A stretch of 64,000 nt of DNA from Phoronis australis (lineage: Eukaryota > Phoronida > Phoronidae), in contig NMRA01000035.1 in assembly GCA_002633005.1 (NCBI GenBank), positions 414,863 to 478,862 on the forward strand, read 5' to 3'. The notes beneath the pieces are model-generated. The model was not told the DNA's origin and ran no database searches. It saw only the letters and a program-made list of their open reading frames with translations. Below, piece by piece: positions 1 through 12,200 of this stretch. The stretch's first letter is position 1, and each line of letters opens with the position of its first letter. Made by a program: the position numbers and the translations under genes.

Positions 1-1029
1 GTAAGTTTCTGGCACTTAACATGTCTCTGGAGTTTTTCTTAAGATAATTAAAAACCCTTCTCGATTTCGTCACATGAACTTGGCACATAAGTTTCGTGAA
101 ACCATATTGTGCACATCTGGGTATGAGTCACGCCACCAGCAAAAATTTTTGTTGGAACATCTGCTTACACACACCTTTTTTAGCATACGAAAAGTCGTAT
201 ACGAAAAAGTGTGGTGTGTATACAGAGGTTTAGACAATTTCCAAATATTCAAAAGCATAATTAAGGAGCACTGACGGGACGTAAAAACTTGAATATCAGA
301 TGATCGCGTAACAGCAGCCTCAAGTTGTTTAAGAACGAAGACCTGTACTGTTAGTCCGGAAATAAACATGTGTTCTGTCTCGTTGCGAGCAAAAAACTGG
401 CGAACGATGGTGCTCTCAACTCATAGTCTATTATTAAAAGCGACAATAAATAATTAGGTATCACTTTATTAAGCTGAATCACGTTGTCAACAATTGAAAA
501 ACGTCAAATCTATCAGGAAACAAATTATCTGAAAACAGATTCACGAAACCAAAACATCCTGTGCACAGTGGTGAAAAGATACACTGGACTAGTTTGCAGA
601 GGGACCAGATGTACACTGAGAGTACACAAAAAGATGACTTTTTTATTTATTTATTTATTATTGTGATATTTAAGATGAGGGTGGCCTCTTCAGTAATAGC
701 ACTGCTTTCCAAGAGGGCCCTGGTCCGTCACGAGACCAAGAGTACACCTGTGCTTATTATACCTATATAAATAGTCGATCTGTCGCGGGACCAAACAGTA
801 CTGACTGAGATTAATAGTTTTACAAAGCACACTGTGGTAAAAAAATCACAACACTAGTCGCCGAGGAACCAGAAGTACACTGAAACTCAACATCTACACA
901 AATCAAGCTGGCCTGGTCCGTCGCGAGACCTAAAGTGTACTATGCAAAAACTTTTGAATTGAAAACTTCTCTCTAAAATTTTAATCCCCAGTGGTTACTC
1001 ATACGTTAGTCCTATCCTTCTGTTGTCTA
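1..1029. other. Non-coding stretch with dispersed short repeat
   Basis: No gene seen. A degenerate motif resembling GGTCCGTCGCGAGACC followed by AAGAGTACAC recurs near 595, 722, 777, 856 and 914, at uneven spacing. Ends at a single N (1030). Confidence 0.4.
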
Positions 1030-1030
1030 N

Positions 1031-1345
1031 GGATTAGGGTTAGGTTTAGGTTTACGATTAAGGTTAGGGTTAGTGTTAGGGTTAGGGTTTAAGTTAGGGT
1101 TAGGGTTAGGATTAGGTTTAGGATTTAGGCTTAGCTTTAGGGTTAGAGTTATAGGGTTAGGGATATGTTTAGGGTTAGGGTTAGGTTTAGGGTTAGTTTT
1201 AGGGTTACGGTTAGGATTAGGTTTAGGGTCAGTGTTACGGTTAAGCTTAGGGTTATGGTTAGGATTAGATTTAGGAAAAGGGTTAGGGTTAGGTTTAGGG
1301 TTAGGTGTAGGGTTTGGTTTAGGTTTAGGGTTGGGGTTGGGGTTA
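1031..1345 (+). repeat. Degenerate telomere-like TTAGGG repeats
   Basis: About 315 bp of GGGTTA, GGTTTA and GGATTA hexamer variants on the plus strand. It directly follows an ambiguous base. The heavy variation suggests an interstitial or subtelomeric relic rather than a working telomere. It also lies just past the 3' end of the LINE fragment on the other strand. Confidence 0.85.
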
Positions 1346-1391
1346 TCTAGACGTTTAAGTACACCGATTTTTTGATAAATTCTGTGTGATG

Positions 1392-2520
1392 TTATCTATA
1401 TGCGCATATTAAATTTAAGATTGGGATATAAATTAAGGCCAAAGTACTTAAAATTGTCACATTACTCTCGATCGGAGAACCTTTGATAGAAACGGACATT
1501 TTCTGTTGTTTTAATTTCTGGTGGGTTCCCAACAGCGCGGACTTGGTTTTATTATCCTTCAGAGTGAGTTTATTGTGAACCAACCAGTCATGGATAAGGG
1601 CTAGTTCGCTGTTGAGAGTAGTTTCAAGTTCTTTTACTAATCCAGCTGTTGACATAATTGCATGCAAGTGTCATCAGCATATAAAACTGGTACACTAGCT
1701 GTTTTGGAGGACAATAGGGAGATCGTTAACAAAAATAGTAAATAATATAGAGGGAACAAAATGGAACCCCGGCTGAGGTACGCCCGTGATAACGGTTAAG
1801 TAGTCAGAAAGATCGAATACCGCCGTATTTGGTGGCCTCTTTACGATCGCATAAGTAGTTTTTGAACCAAAGGAGTGCGTTATCATTAACTTTATAGGAT
1901 TCTAGTTTCTTAAAAGAATACCCAGGTCCACAGTGTCAAAGGCTTTCTTAACGTCAACAAAGACAATACCAGTAAGCCTCCCCTGATCCATATTATTAAA
2001 GATAAACTCAGTAGCGTGAATGTTTGTAGTCAGAGTGGAATGCAAGGGGCGGAGACCAGACTGTGCTGTCGATAGAAGGGAATTTTCCTCTAGGAACTGG
2101 TAAAGCTGCTTTTGGACACACCTTTCAAGAATTTTGGACACTGTGCGGAGGACCGATATTGGTCTATAATTATCGCAACTGGACTTTTCACCGTCTTTAA
2201 AAACAGGAGTAACGACGGTTATCTTCCATTCTTTAGGAATTGTCGCCGTTTTTAAACTTTATATTGGTAAGGGGCTCAGCTATTTGCTGAGACCCCAGTT
2301 TTAATAGTTTGGCATCAATGCTATTGATGCTACTGGCACTACTAGAGTTGAGAGTCTTTATGTGTTCTCGGACCGTAGTCAACTTGAATATCCTGAAACT
2401 GAAATTCCCTCCGTACCTTGGGCGGAAGGTCAATATTTGACATACTGAATTTTTTAGTAAGTTTTTGGTCAATGCCAGTAAAAAAGTCATTAAATGCATG
2501 TGCTATTTTACTTTTGTCCG
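1392..2520 (-). pseudogene. Decayed non-LTR retrotransposon reverse transcriptase (CR1/L2-like)
   Basis: Broken minus-strand frames together give a reverse-transcriptase core: IAHAFNDFFTGIDQKL, SINSIDAKLLKLGSQQIAEP, SKILERCVQKQLYQFLEENS, VFVDVKKAFDTVD (the first catalytic Asp motif), TGVPQPG and LFTIFVNDLP, LYADDT near 1685, then LALIHDWLVHNKLTLKDNKT. At least three frameshifts. Block order fits the CR1/L2 assemblage of invertebrate LINEs. Not functional. Confidence 0.8.
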
Positions 2521-4916
2521 AAACAACGTCGTCACCAATTATAAGTGCAGTTTGCGACAGACTTGGACTTGTTAGGTAATATTGATTTCATGATTTTTCA
2601 AATTTTTTCTGTTAGATTTGTTTTCATTAATAACTAATTTTTTTGAAAATTGTCGATTTTACTGTACGATCGCTTTGACGGGCAAAAACGAAACAATCTG
2701 GGCTTTGTTTTGTGTAAAGTGGCTTTAGAGTAATATCAGAAAGTTGTTCTTACCCTTAGGACAACGGTAACATGGCAAAGAGTTCCAAATGTGTATGCAG
2801 TTTTTAGAGTTTCATTTTGCTATTCGGGCTTGGTTGACCTATGGGCCTTCAACAAGCACGTGAAGCTCATGCGACATGCTGAATGATTATGTATTGTCCA
2901 ATTAGGCCATGCATTGTTTGAAAAACTGGAGATGTACAAGACGCAACTCTAAAATTTCACCATGAGTTTTGTTTTAGTCACACAAACCTTTTACAGGATA
3001 CTGCAACAAGAGCTTTAAAGTCAGAAACGTGAGAACTTTGAAATTGGTCTCAGAATGTTCTTTAGTCAATTTATGGTCTTTAGCAGTGAGTTTCGGTTAT
3101 GCAAACTTGTCACGGCGAGTCCTTTTACTTGCCGATCATGCTCTCGACCAACGACGAGCAGTCAGCAAGTTCAAAAATCATTTCTCATCTGAGTAAGGAA
3201 AATTAAGTTAAGATCACCTTCATAACGGCACTAGTTAGTTGTCTAAATCAAATAGTTTCAGTGGCGACGGGCCACGGGGTAATCATAGTTCACTGCATTT
3301 CGGCCATTTTCGTTGTCTACAAAACGAACTTATGATAAGGTCCGTTACTGTCATAAATCGGTATCATAACATTCCTAACCTTGTAGTATTTTATTTGTGC
3401 AACGGTGTTATCATCAAGAACACCAAAACCATCAGCTTCTCAAGAAAACGCTTCGGAGTCTTTGGCGAAACTTAAAATTCGAAAATGTCTGACTTCGCCT
3501 GATAACGAATCCGGCTATCACCGTAGGAATATTACGCAACCAATCATTTTCGATCTAAATCAATGTTTTTATTCTACTGAATGTGTAACAATGCCAGCGT
3601 CCGCCATGTGATTTGAAGGACTCGTCTCCCACAGACAAGTTTTGGAAATTTTACAATTAAAAAAAGTTTAAATTTTTCATTTTATTTGTCGACCACGCAC
3701 GAGCGTACTGCTGCACATAACAGTATTAGCTATAATACCCTATTGCGGCCTACGGGGAATACTTTTCTTCTCATGCTTGTTGCCATAGAGCTTTGAATCA
3801 ACCGTGTTGACGTCACATGCATAGGTCAGTCAAGCGTCTGAATGGGTAATGTACCTGCAGTGTTTTCTTTCCAAATGCATCAAACTTTAGATTACAATTT
3901 ATTGCTGGTCACATCATTAAAAGAACATTCAACTACCCCCTAACAACACTACTGACACAAACTAAAAACAGTACTCCCCAACATTTGGAAACAATACTGG
4001 TCCACACAATGTTAGCACAGTTTTCCCTAGAAACATCTAAATTAAAACTCACAACAGTAAACATAAACAGTTTCCACAATACTACTGGTAAACAACCATG
4101 CCCAAAATGGCAAGTAGCACAAGGCGCGGCAACAACAGCACTCCAGTTAATAAAACTGAATAACTGTACTCCCCTGACAAGAGCCCAAAAAGTTTGTGTT
4201 TCAAAAATTGAAGTTAAAACAGTAGAATCTCACCAAGTTGGGACACAATATGGCGGACAAGTGAAATTTATGTTTTTATTTTTTCATAAAGTTAAGATAT
4301 TTTGCGTTTACCATGTTCACGTTCTGTACCATAGCTACCACCACACAATCTTTTAAAAAATTGTGGACATTCACAAAAATGTTAAGAGACCATAAATACA
4401 AAGAAAGGGTAAGTTTTGGCAATGATTTTGTCCGACACTGCTGAGATTTCACTGTAAGGAAACGTTCACTAAAAATCAAGGTATGTGCACAACATATCAG
4501 CTGTTGGCAAGTGACTTCAGGGTTTACACAACTTGCAATAACTACTTGATTGATCCTTTTTACAGAGCACTGGTCCTTGTATTAAATGTTATGAACATTT
4601 AGGACACTTCTCAAGGAGACGAAATGCAAAAATAAAAAATTGATAGATTCATTGCCCAAAACAATAGAGGTATACTTCTCAAATAAATGACTTCAACAAC
4701 ATCAGAGATTATTTTGAACACATTAGAACATAAAAGAAATAAAGTACAGTGTAAAGCATAAAAAGGAGGCACAGTATGAAGTAAAAATAAATGACAACAA
4801 TATTTTCATTAATAATAATAATGAATGCTCTAAAGTAATGCCAGTGATATAAAGGTTTACTACAAAACCCAACAACTATCACGTAATAACAATAGGAGAC
4901 TTTCAAACAGCAACTC
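2521..4916. other. Non-coding stretch, nothing recognised
   Basis: Several short open frames but no recognisable protein, splice pattern or clear repeat. Probably old transposon-derived or intergenic DNA downstream of SLC17. Confidence 0.4.
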
Positions 4917-5124
4917 GGCGAGTGGTCACGTGAGACCGGATACCAGTGGCCTTTGGCAGACGAGGAGCCATTTTGTAACTTTTTTTAAAATACATTCCGT
5001 GTAATCACATACAATGTGAATGGGTCTTTTCATAAAGTCAAACTGTTCGCCCATGCCCCCCGCTGGGAAGACAAAGTAAGTTCTGGATCAGCAAGGTGGC
5101 GGTCACTGGTCTCACGTGATCAAC
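4917..5124. mobile_element. Candidate miniature inverted-repeat element
   Basis: Inverted ends around GTGGTCACGTGAGACCGG (left) and ACTGGTCTCACGTGATCA (right), about 200 bp apart, with no coding sequence. Target duplication not resolved. Confidence 0.5.
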
Positions 5125-5993
5125 CTGCAGTGCTTCCTGAAAAGCTCCCATTATACGATTAACAGAGAAGATTGTACTAGCAATATTTATATATGTTTAA
5201 CATTTTTTAACTTTACTTCAAGTGTAAATTTATTCCCTATAAAGTAGCACTGTTTGCCAACAAATATTTGGAGAAATAGCAAAATAGTAAGCCTCACATT
5301 AAAAAAGGCAATTACAATTAACAGCAATTTTTGTCCTTGAGTGAAATGTCTTTGCTGCAAACCTTTTCACCCAAAAGCAGGACATGAATCCAACCATTTA
5401 GCAAAATGGTACATTTTCCTGTTCAAGTACAGGTCAAACTGCAATATCATAAATTCGATCAGCAGTTACACTGACAACCACACAATGTCCTTGCCAAAGC
5501 ATGACTAGATAAAAATTAAATTTTATACTGCACGATTCACAATGCAATAATTGAAAATATGTCTTAGATGATCACATGATGTGCAAATGAGCAGTTTTTG
5601 AGCATCATACGGTATGCACGTTATAGTTGAGTAGTTTGGCTAAAAGACTACCTCCACCCATTTCTAAAGTCTACAAATGTCCTACACCCAAATCAAAACA
5701 GCCGATACTTTTAGTTCCTTAAAAGTGCTCAGGTCTGCGAACACCAACCTGAAATTTTTCAGACCTCAAATGTTCTCCCACTTTGCTCACCTGCAACTAA
5801 CAAACAGTGCATTCAGTACATTCGGCCAAAATTTTATTTTTCAGTTGCACCTGAAGTGACTTATTTAATACAAATCCTCTGGGTGTTAACTCGAATTTGC
5901 AATTTGAGTAAATGCCCGTTGCAGACTTGCCGCAGGTTTGAACTAGTTTCACAGACAAAAAAAATCCAAATACAGATTCACAATTTGAGATAG
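5125..5993. other. Probable SLC17 3' untranslated and downstream region
   Basis: No protein signal. AT-rich, lying directly after the SLC17 stop on the minus strand. Confidence 0.4.
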
Positions 5994-6233
5994 TTAGTTC
6001 ACACTAATCACAGAGTTATAACAAACTGGATGAATGCCATCATTAGTGTGTGGGTTAATGAGCTTGTCATGTTCACATGGACTATCACCTTCATTCTTGT
6101 CTGTGATCCTGTTGTAATCATCACGGGCCCAGTGTTGTACCTCACCAGAACCAAACACCAGGAAGACGACGATGCCAAGCAGGTAGAGCCCTGCTGCTAT
6201 GTAGAACACAATAGACCACCTGGCTATGGTTTC
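5994..6233 (-). CDS. SLC17 last coding exon, helix 12 and C-tail
   Basis: 240 bp including stop, entering in phase 0. [20 protein letters not shown] and [13 protein letters not shown] match the helix-12 and GE-Q-WA ending of sialin-type proteins. About 43 further polar residues form a cytoplasmic tail. A minus-strand AATAAA lies near 5833-5838, a possible poly(A) signal. Confidence 0.93.
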   Translation of the reverse strand, partial: ETIARWSIVFYIAAGLYLLGIVVFLVFGSGEVQHWARDDYNRITDKNEGDSPCEHDKLINPHTNDGIHPVCYNSVISVN

Positions 6234-9200
6234 CTGGAAATTCACGAAGTATACAGAAAAAACTAAAGATAACACTACTGACCGAGAGTTCCAATTAACA
6301 AAAAGGAATTATCTAGGCTACAAAAACATGATTTTGGGCAAACAATCTCCATAAGTATGCGTTAGGTAGACAAACAGATTTCTTTGGAAAATCTCCTGTA
6401 CAAATACTCAGGAACAAGCAAAATTGTAAGGACAAAGAAAGAGTGTTGAAGCAAGTAACTTCATTGTTGAAAAATAAAAAAAAATTTTTGAATACCTTTT
6501 TGAACAACAATAAACTTTCTGGAGTATCACTGGGGGTTTGATAGGGAGGTACAAAGAACAGTGTTAGTGTAGTACATGGACATTTAGAATAACATATTCA
6601 AGAAAAAAGGAAGCACTGGTTAGGACCTATACTTGTAATTTTGATACTTGATTACATTGCTGATCCACGACATAGGGTTTCAACCATTTGGTGGAATCAC
6701 TGAAATCGACGCAGGTACCATAATGGATCAACCCGTTTAAATACTTGGTTTCTTTACGCAAAGCATCGCACTGCAATCACTGAGGTCACAAGTTCAAATC
6801 AGTCTTCGGGCAGATCTCAAATACACAGCACTGCGGCTGATAAGGCAACTACACACCTTAACTACAAGAGTCACAGTACTCCAATATCTTTTCCAATATG
6901 GCGGAGAAGTGACAAATTAGTTTTACCAAAACTTCCAATAAAAGTGAACAGGAAGAAAATTTCATTTCATCATTTCCCAAGTTTATCACGTACACTTATT
7001 GTTATCAATAAACCCACAATGAAATTCAAGTACTTTAACAATACAGATAACTTCTGAATGTTGGAAAACAGATTACTTTTGTTCGAATTCTGGAGAATTT
7101 TACCATCAAATGTTAACGCATGAAAACATGATTTGAAATATTTCATCACAGTACAAACATATAAAGTGCACACTCAGAAACAACCCCCATGGATTTGCAG
7201 GCACTTCACAATCTTACCTGTAAGTCCTGATTTTTCAAAAATCTTTATAACTTCGTAAGATCTGAAAATTTTAAATAACTTTGAACCCTTAAACCCCCAG
7301 CACTACCGCAGTGAGTATGGAAACAGCTCTATAACAACATTCTTACTTGTTCATTGGTCAGGATTCCGACGACTTGCGGGGCCAGAATACCTGACAACGT
7401 ACCAGCTGTGTTCGTGATGCCATACAGTGTGCCTGGAGAGTATTAGTATTAGAATTATGGTTGGTTGCAAGACAAATTCAAAAAGCAATTACATCAACTA
7501 ACATCAACACAATACTAACAGCTTTGAAAAATTGACTATAATAAATTATTTCAGATTAGAAAGCCTGGAGTCAGTGAGACTAGTTACTGTGTATTCACCA
7601 GGAGGCGCTAGTAAAGGAAGGGTTCTCTAACATCTGAACAAACTGAGAACAGAAAACTGTTTTCCAATCCAGGCCAAAAGTATTACCTTGGGACTATTTC
7701 AATGCATGCGTTTTTAGATAGAACTATCGTCTCACTAGAGCTATACAATTAAGCTCGTCATTGATTGGGTTTCACTGGTAAAAGATGAAAGATCAGTTGA
7801 GATGTTGACAACTTAAGCTGTCATTTATAGGTAGTTAAGACATAGCATGAGGCATAGATTGATTGATTGAATTTATTTAGTTGACAGAATATAAAATATA
7901 CTACTAAAAACTTCACGTGAACTTTAAAAAATAAAATTCAGAATCACAACAGAAGAGATGACAATTGAAAACTACGACGACAGAGATAACACAGGAAAGT
8001 TTAAAGTTGCTGTATTTTGCAACGTTTAGTTGGCGAAAAATGAAAATTGAATAAGGCCGTTTATTCACATGAAATTGGTCTCATAATCTTCCTTACCATG
8101 ATAGGATTCTATGTGCATTGCCAACACGAATATCGACACCATCAGTGATTCAGGAAAATGCTTGAGAGTTTACTGAGGTTGGCCAAGGCCAAAATAATTG
8201 TGAATTCAAAAACGACACACACACATATCCTATGACTCCCATCGGTGATTCAGGAAAATGCTTGAGAGTTTATTGAGCTTGGCCAAGGCTAAAATAATTT
8301 TGAATTCGAAAACAACTCACATACACATATCCTATGACTCCAATTGGTATTGGAACTAGAATCCTATCATGGTAAGGGACATTTACGAGATCAGTTTTGT
8401 GCATCAAAGGCCTAATTCAATTTCCTTAAAAATTTGAACGGGTCAAAATGTGGCTTTAAAAAACTTATTTCCACTTTGGTTCACAACACAAATATGTTAC
8501 AATAATAAAAGTTGAAAAATAATAGCTGATCATTATACATGAGTACAATTAAATAGATAAATTAAAATACATGGAAAAAGTTATAAATAAATACATCAAC
8601 ACATAAAATAGTATTAATAATAACGTAGGTGTTGTAAAAAGATCCAGTCATTGACAAGTAAAGTGACAGAAATAAAGTATAGAACTTATAAGACTGTATG
8701 TAAATGGTTAAGTGTCAAGCAGTGAGAATCACAGAACAGAAATTGATAGAGTTGGTTTATTCAGACATAGAGCTTCTAATCCATATAAAAATAATATTCA
8801 ATGTCCATGCAAGTGTTGTTTATATCGATCTGTTGGAAAGTGTTCATTACAACCCATGAGTGTTGGAAACAGTAATGTCTCTTGTTAGTACACTTACTTT
8901 TTCAGGCATATCCAAAATAAGTTGAACCAAAGATAGCACAAGGTTTCATCGGAAGCCAGTTTTTAATCAAGATTGTTGCATTTGGCCATATTTGATGACA
9001 GGTGTTAAAAATCTTTCAAGCAAGCACTGTCGGAAAACTTTGTTTTAATTCCGTTTTGCACATTGTTGGTGAAAACAATCAGGCTGTAAATTAAGCCAAA
9101 GCTTGCTTACCTCCCATGACCTACCATAATATATCTATGAGACTCAAAACATTTTACATACAATCTAAAAAAAGAATTTTGATTGCACTCAGTAAAAACA

Positions 9201-12200
9201 AAAGGTTTTTGCAGCAAAATGAGAACCCGGCAATGAAGAGTGGAAATAATAGGCTGTATGGATACAAAACATTTCAAAGACAGCCTTATCTAACAGGCCC
9301 ATCCTGAATAGAATACTCCTCTTTAGAGGACGTAGCAAACTACACTGCATGACTGACCTACTTTTCAAAATGTCAGGACTTTTACTCCTGAGTTGATTAC
9401 AAGGGAAGCAAATACATCCAGCACTGATATTTGCCCTTTTTGCCAGATTTTATTCAGTACAACTGGAACTCAAAGTGCTGTAATACAAGTTTGCCTGTAT
9501 TACAAAGATGAATGACACAATAATAAGGATAAGATATGAGACAGGGACTGGTGCATTTGCACGCGAAGAAGCTGCTAAGCAAGTGCTTGTCAAGCATGTT
9601 GCATTGTGGGTAAATACCTTAGAATGAGTGTGGTGCTGTGCTATTTCAGGACAGGACCATTTGAGTGAAATCAGAACGATTACTGCATTACAACCACCTC
9701 CAAGTCTAGCAAACCAGCCTATAAAGCAGTGACCTCAAGGTGATCATTCAATAGAAATCCAACATTAGTCACACCACCAAACATCACAGCCATAGTAAGG
9801 ATAGCAACAGCTAGAGTACTATCACAGCCCACACAGGTGCACGCTATTAAGAAACCTGCATGGAAAGCCATGCCTGAAATGATGCAGTGTGGTCAATTCA
9901 GTGGTGAAATCAGGAAACGTTATGCAGAGAAATGACAGCAAATTAACATGAAGTATAAATAGAAGAAAGAGCAGATTCTCACAAAAAATCATTTGTTGCA
10001 TTCATTGGTGAAAAGTTCATACCATGTAAAAATGATTCCATGAGACTACGGTTAATAATACAACTCATCACCGGAAACAACACCGGGATTTTCCGTAGAT
10101 TAGCCCACAGCCGTGTATTCAGAAAACTGTCAGGTGCTTCAGTAATACCAAATAAACGCCCACACGTTTATTTGGAAAAGGGGGGTCATGTAAACCGAAA
10201 GTCATAGTTTTGGCTACCCAAATGCCATGCGATATGTATTTTTCTAAGTGAAACAGTCCTTCTGGGTGGATTGGTAGTCCTTAAAAAGACTGTTGTGAAT
10301 ATTCTGACACCTGTTGATAACGTTAATTGTGTCACAGCCTATTAGTTTTTGCAATATCCGCCCAGCGGGACAAATGAGCATGTCACTTCCAGACTTCCTT
10401 GTGGGCTTCTTAAGAGGAAATTTTCTGAATAAATGCCCCACTATACGGACACTTGACACCAGAAGTTGTAACACCAAATAAATGCCCATGGGCATTTCTT
10501 CGAGTGGGCTTATCTATGGGAAATCATGATAAGAATTTTTAAATTTCAAAGATCAAGATTGCCCATCTTCGTCTGATGTTGTAATGCAGACTAGTCAGGC
10601 GTAGTGATTGACACGGAGTACTCTGCTTAAAGACTGAGTTCAAACACCCTTCTTTTATAAAAAGTTCAATTGAAAATAGAAAAAATTATAAAGAGCATAT
10701 GCGTGTAGGTGTGTGAAATTTCAAAGTCAACAAAAATTTGAATTTCATTGTACATTACATCCCTCTTGTTCACTGTTGACATGTAAGGAAGTCTACACGC
10801 ATGAGGTACCTGGTTACACAGCACAGCAGGATATGTATGTCCTGACAAGACTGATGAACCCCGAGAGGGGGATTCTGTAATCAGTAGAGCAGCTAGGACA
10901 CATGGCTATAGCTTTTTTGTGAAAATCTGCAATGCTCAATTTAGCCCAAATTGGTTAATAAGTAAAATCCAAAAGTCAAAACACAGTCATGTCTACAGTC
11001 TAGTCTGCCAACGTTTACCTGCAAATGTGGGCGCAATGTCCAAATGATTGACAGCATACCCCACACCAAAGAACCCACCAAAACCGCCCGCCACTGATAG
11101 GATAGCAGTAACAATGGCACTCTGGCATCGTAGTTGTGCAACAAACACTAAAGGAACTAAACATCCGACGCCACCTATAGAGATTTAACAGAAAGCGAAA
11201 TATTACATTTACTGCCTTACGAATAAAATTTGGGTCAGCTCATGTGACCATTCTCAAAAATAGCAGACAAAATTACTGTGCAGCAGTTCACTCAAGTTAA
11301 GTTTACAGCTTGTCACCGATGGCACTCACGTTGTACAAATTTTCTTTCATCGAAGTCTAAGAGACAATAGCTTTCTGAAGGAGTATATGACAGTTGAAAG
11401 TCATCAGCATTGATATGTACATCTTCATGTACTGTTAGTTCTTCTTAGGTGTACCAACTGAGGTAATTAAACTGTACAGTCATGAAGACGACAAACGGTC
11501 ACTTCAATGATTCGCTATCTGACTATTTTTGTTCAAACAAATTCTATTAACAAGCCTAGTTATACCTACCTATTGTAGTGTTAAATTTTCGGACAACTGC
11601 AGTGCTGAAGTAGCCTCTTTCTCTCACCAAGTCACTCAGTGGTCCAACAAAGAGCATTACTATCCAGCTTGATAAGTACGGAATGGCGGACAGAAAGGAA
11701 TCCTATAAGTAACACTAGGCTAAAAGGTTCTGCATTGAAATTGTGTTTGATCCTTCAAATGCAGTTAATACACTGATAAAGACAACAAGCATACGTGTCA
11801 TTCCATTTTTTAAGCCAATTTATGGGAATGACCTTACGTGACCACTTTCTGTCATAATTTTTTTCTCGTGATCATTCATCATCCACAGCTGGCTTTCGGC
11901 ACTTTTTATGAAAAATTATCAAATAAAAAAATCAAATTTCGCAACACAATAAAGTGTTAAAGGAGCATGCCACCCAAAAAACAACCTAATTTGTATCAAT
12001 TTAGATCGAGTAGTTCTACNNNNNNNNNNNNNNNNNNNNNNNNNNNNNNNNNNNNNNNNNNNNNNNNNNNNNNNNNNNNNNNNNNNNNNNNNNNNNNNNN
12101 NNNNNNNNNNNNNNNNNNNNNNNNNNNNNNNNNNNNNNNNNNNNNNNNNNNNNNNNNNNNNNNNNNNNNNNNNNNNNNNNNNNNNNNNNNNNNNNNNNNN

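Larger units (their letters stand above)
9454..11960. repeat. Duplicated SLC17 segment, left copy
   Basis: Near identical to 12219-16341 apart from a 1.66-kb insertion in that copy. It contains exons 8, A and B. It ends where a Kolobok-type element runs into a 199-bp gap, and the second copy starts straight after the gap. Confidence 0.9.

Noticed and set aside
1073-1375. Open frames of 100 and 61 residues rich in Gly, Leu, Val and Arg
   Set aside because: They are translations of the telomere-like hexamer repeat.
3985-4356. 123-residue open frame on the plus strand
   Set aside because: No recognisable domain, splice partner or conservation signal; composition looks like chance in AT-rich DNA.
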